A model generated the notes under the pieces. The model searched no databases and was not told where the DNA came from. It was given only the letters and a program-made list of their open reading frames with translations. Positions 13,386 through 13,454 of a DNA stretch of 13,454 nucleotides are shown in pieces (the first letter of the stretch is position 1; every line of letters begins with the position of its first letter). Origin of the DNA: Firmicutes bacterium UBA4882. GTDB lineage: Bacteria; Bacillota; UBA4882. The position numbers and the translations under genes were made by a program. The stretch covers positions 96,720 through 110,173 of the forward strand of contig DHDG01000002.1 in NCBI GenBank assembly GCA_002399265.1, written 5' to 3'.

Positions 13386-13454
13386 CTTGGGGACGGTTCC
13401 AAAAGTGCCGCTTCCCCAATGATGGCATATGGCACTTTTAGAACCGTCCCCAAG
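13386..13454. repeat. 24-bp imperfect inverted repeat, REP/MITE-like, also a possible terminator
   Basis: The left arm 13386-13409 begins CTTGGGGACGGTTC and ends AAAAGTGCC. The right arm 13431-13454 is its reverse complement apart from one C/A mismatch (13400 against 13440). The loop is 21 bases, and its TCCCCAA (13413-13419) could pair instead with TTGGGGA in the left arm. It begins six bases after the chemoreceptor stop. GGGGACGG...CCGTCCCC palindromes of this kind are widespread REP-type elements linked to Y1 (RAYT) transposases, from general knowledge. No transposase is in this window, and the element reaches the final base. Confidence 0.8.

Noticed and set aside
1..13454. CRISPR arrays, tRNA, rRNA, transposase or phage genes
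   Set aside because: No regularly spaced direct repeats, tRNA cloverleaf, rRNA segment or mobile-element coding sequence was seen on reading both strands.

Overview
The window looks like a chromosomal housekeeping segment from a spore-forming, motile member of the Firmicutes (Clostridia or Negativicutes type). The reasons are a SpoIID-family sporulation hydrolase, the Firmicute-type ybeY-dgkA-cdd-era gene order, strong AGGAGG-type ribosome binding sites with frequent GTG/TTG starts, and a methyl-accepting chemotaxis protein carrying a Cys-rich 'two-CW' tail. All 13 supported genes lie on the + strand. The assignment below class level is not supportable from the sequence alone.

Region 1 (1-3766) is the ybeY cluster: the 3' part of ybeY (16S rRNA maturation endonuclease), a DgkA-PAP2 fusion (undecaprenol/diacylglycerol kinase joined to a phosphatase-like domain), a secreted DUF3048/YerB-like protein, cdd (cytidine deaminase) and era (ribosome-assembly GTPase). 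Spacing is tight and includes a ybeY/dgkA overlap, so these probably form one operon. Region 2 (3767-3925) is a 159-base junction with a REP-like fragment, where the usual recO neighbour is absent.

Region 3 (3926-7935) holds spoIID, queA, tgt and yajC. QueA and Tgt are consecutive enzymes of tRNA queuosine synthesis, and YajC is the small subunit of the SecDF-YajC complex. Region 4 (7936-11800) is an HD-domain phosphohydrolase with a structured leader, secD behind a consensus TTGACA-N17-TATAAT promoter, secF, a strong 13-bp hairpin, secG with its own likely promoter, and a Rho-independent terminator. The Sec genes together encode the proton-motive-force-driven SecDF module and the SecG translocon subunit. 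Region 5 (11801-13454) is a monocistronic chemoreceptor gene followed at once by a 24-bp imperfect inverted repeat of REP/MITE type that reaches the window's last base.

No wholly new system is visible. The most unusual signal is that ybeY, the DUF3048 gene, era, spoIID and queA all carry in-frame Ala/Gly/Ser-rich low-complexity inserts, several built from short tandem DNA repeats (15-bp units in ybeY, 6-bp units in spoIID and queA). From tgt through secG, similarly conserved genes have none. Small decayed tandem duplications also sit just after the stop codons of cdd and queA. Other points worth a second look are a His at an active-site position of the DgkA domain, a possible RNA switch ahead of the HD gene, and the REP-like sequences at 3776 and 13386.
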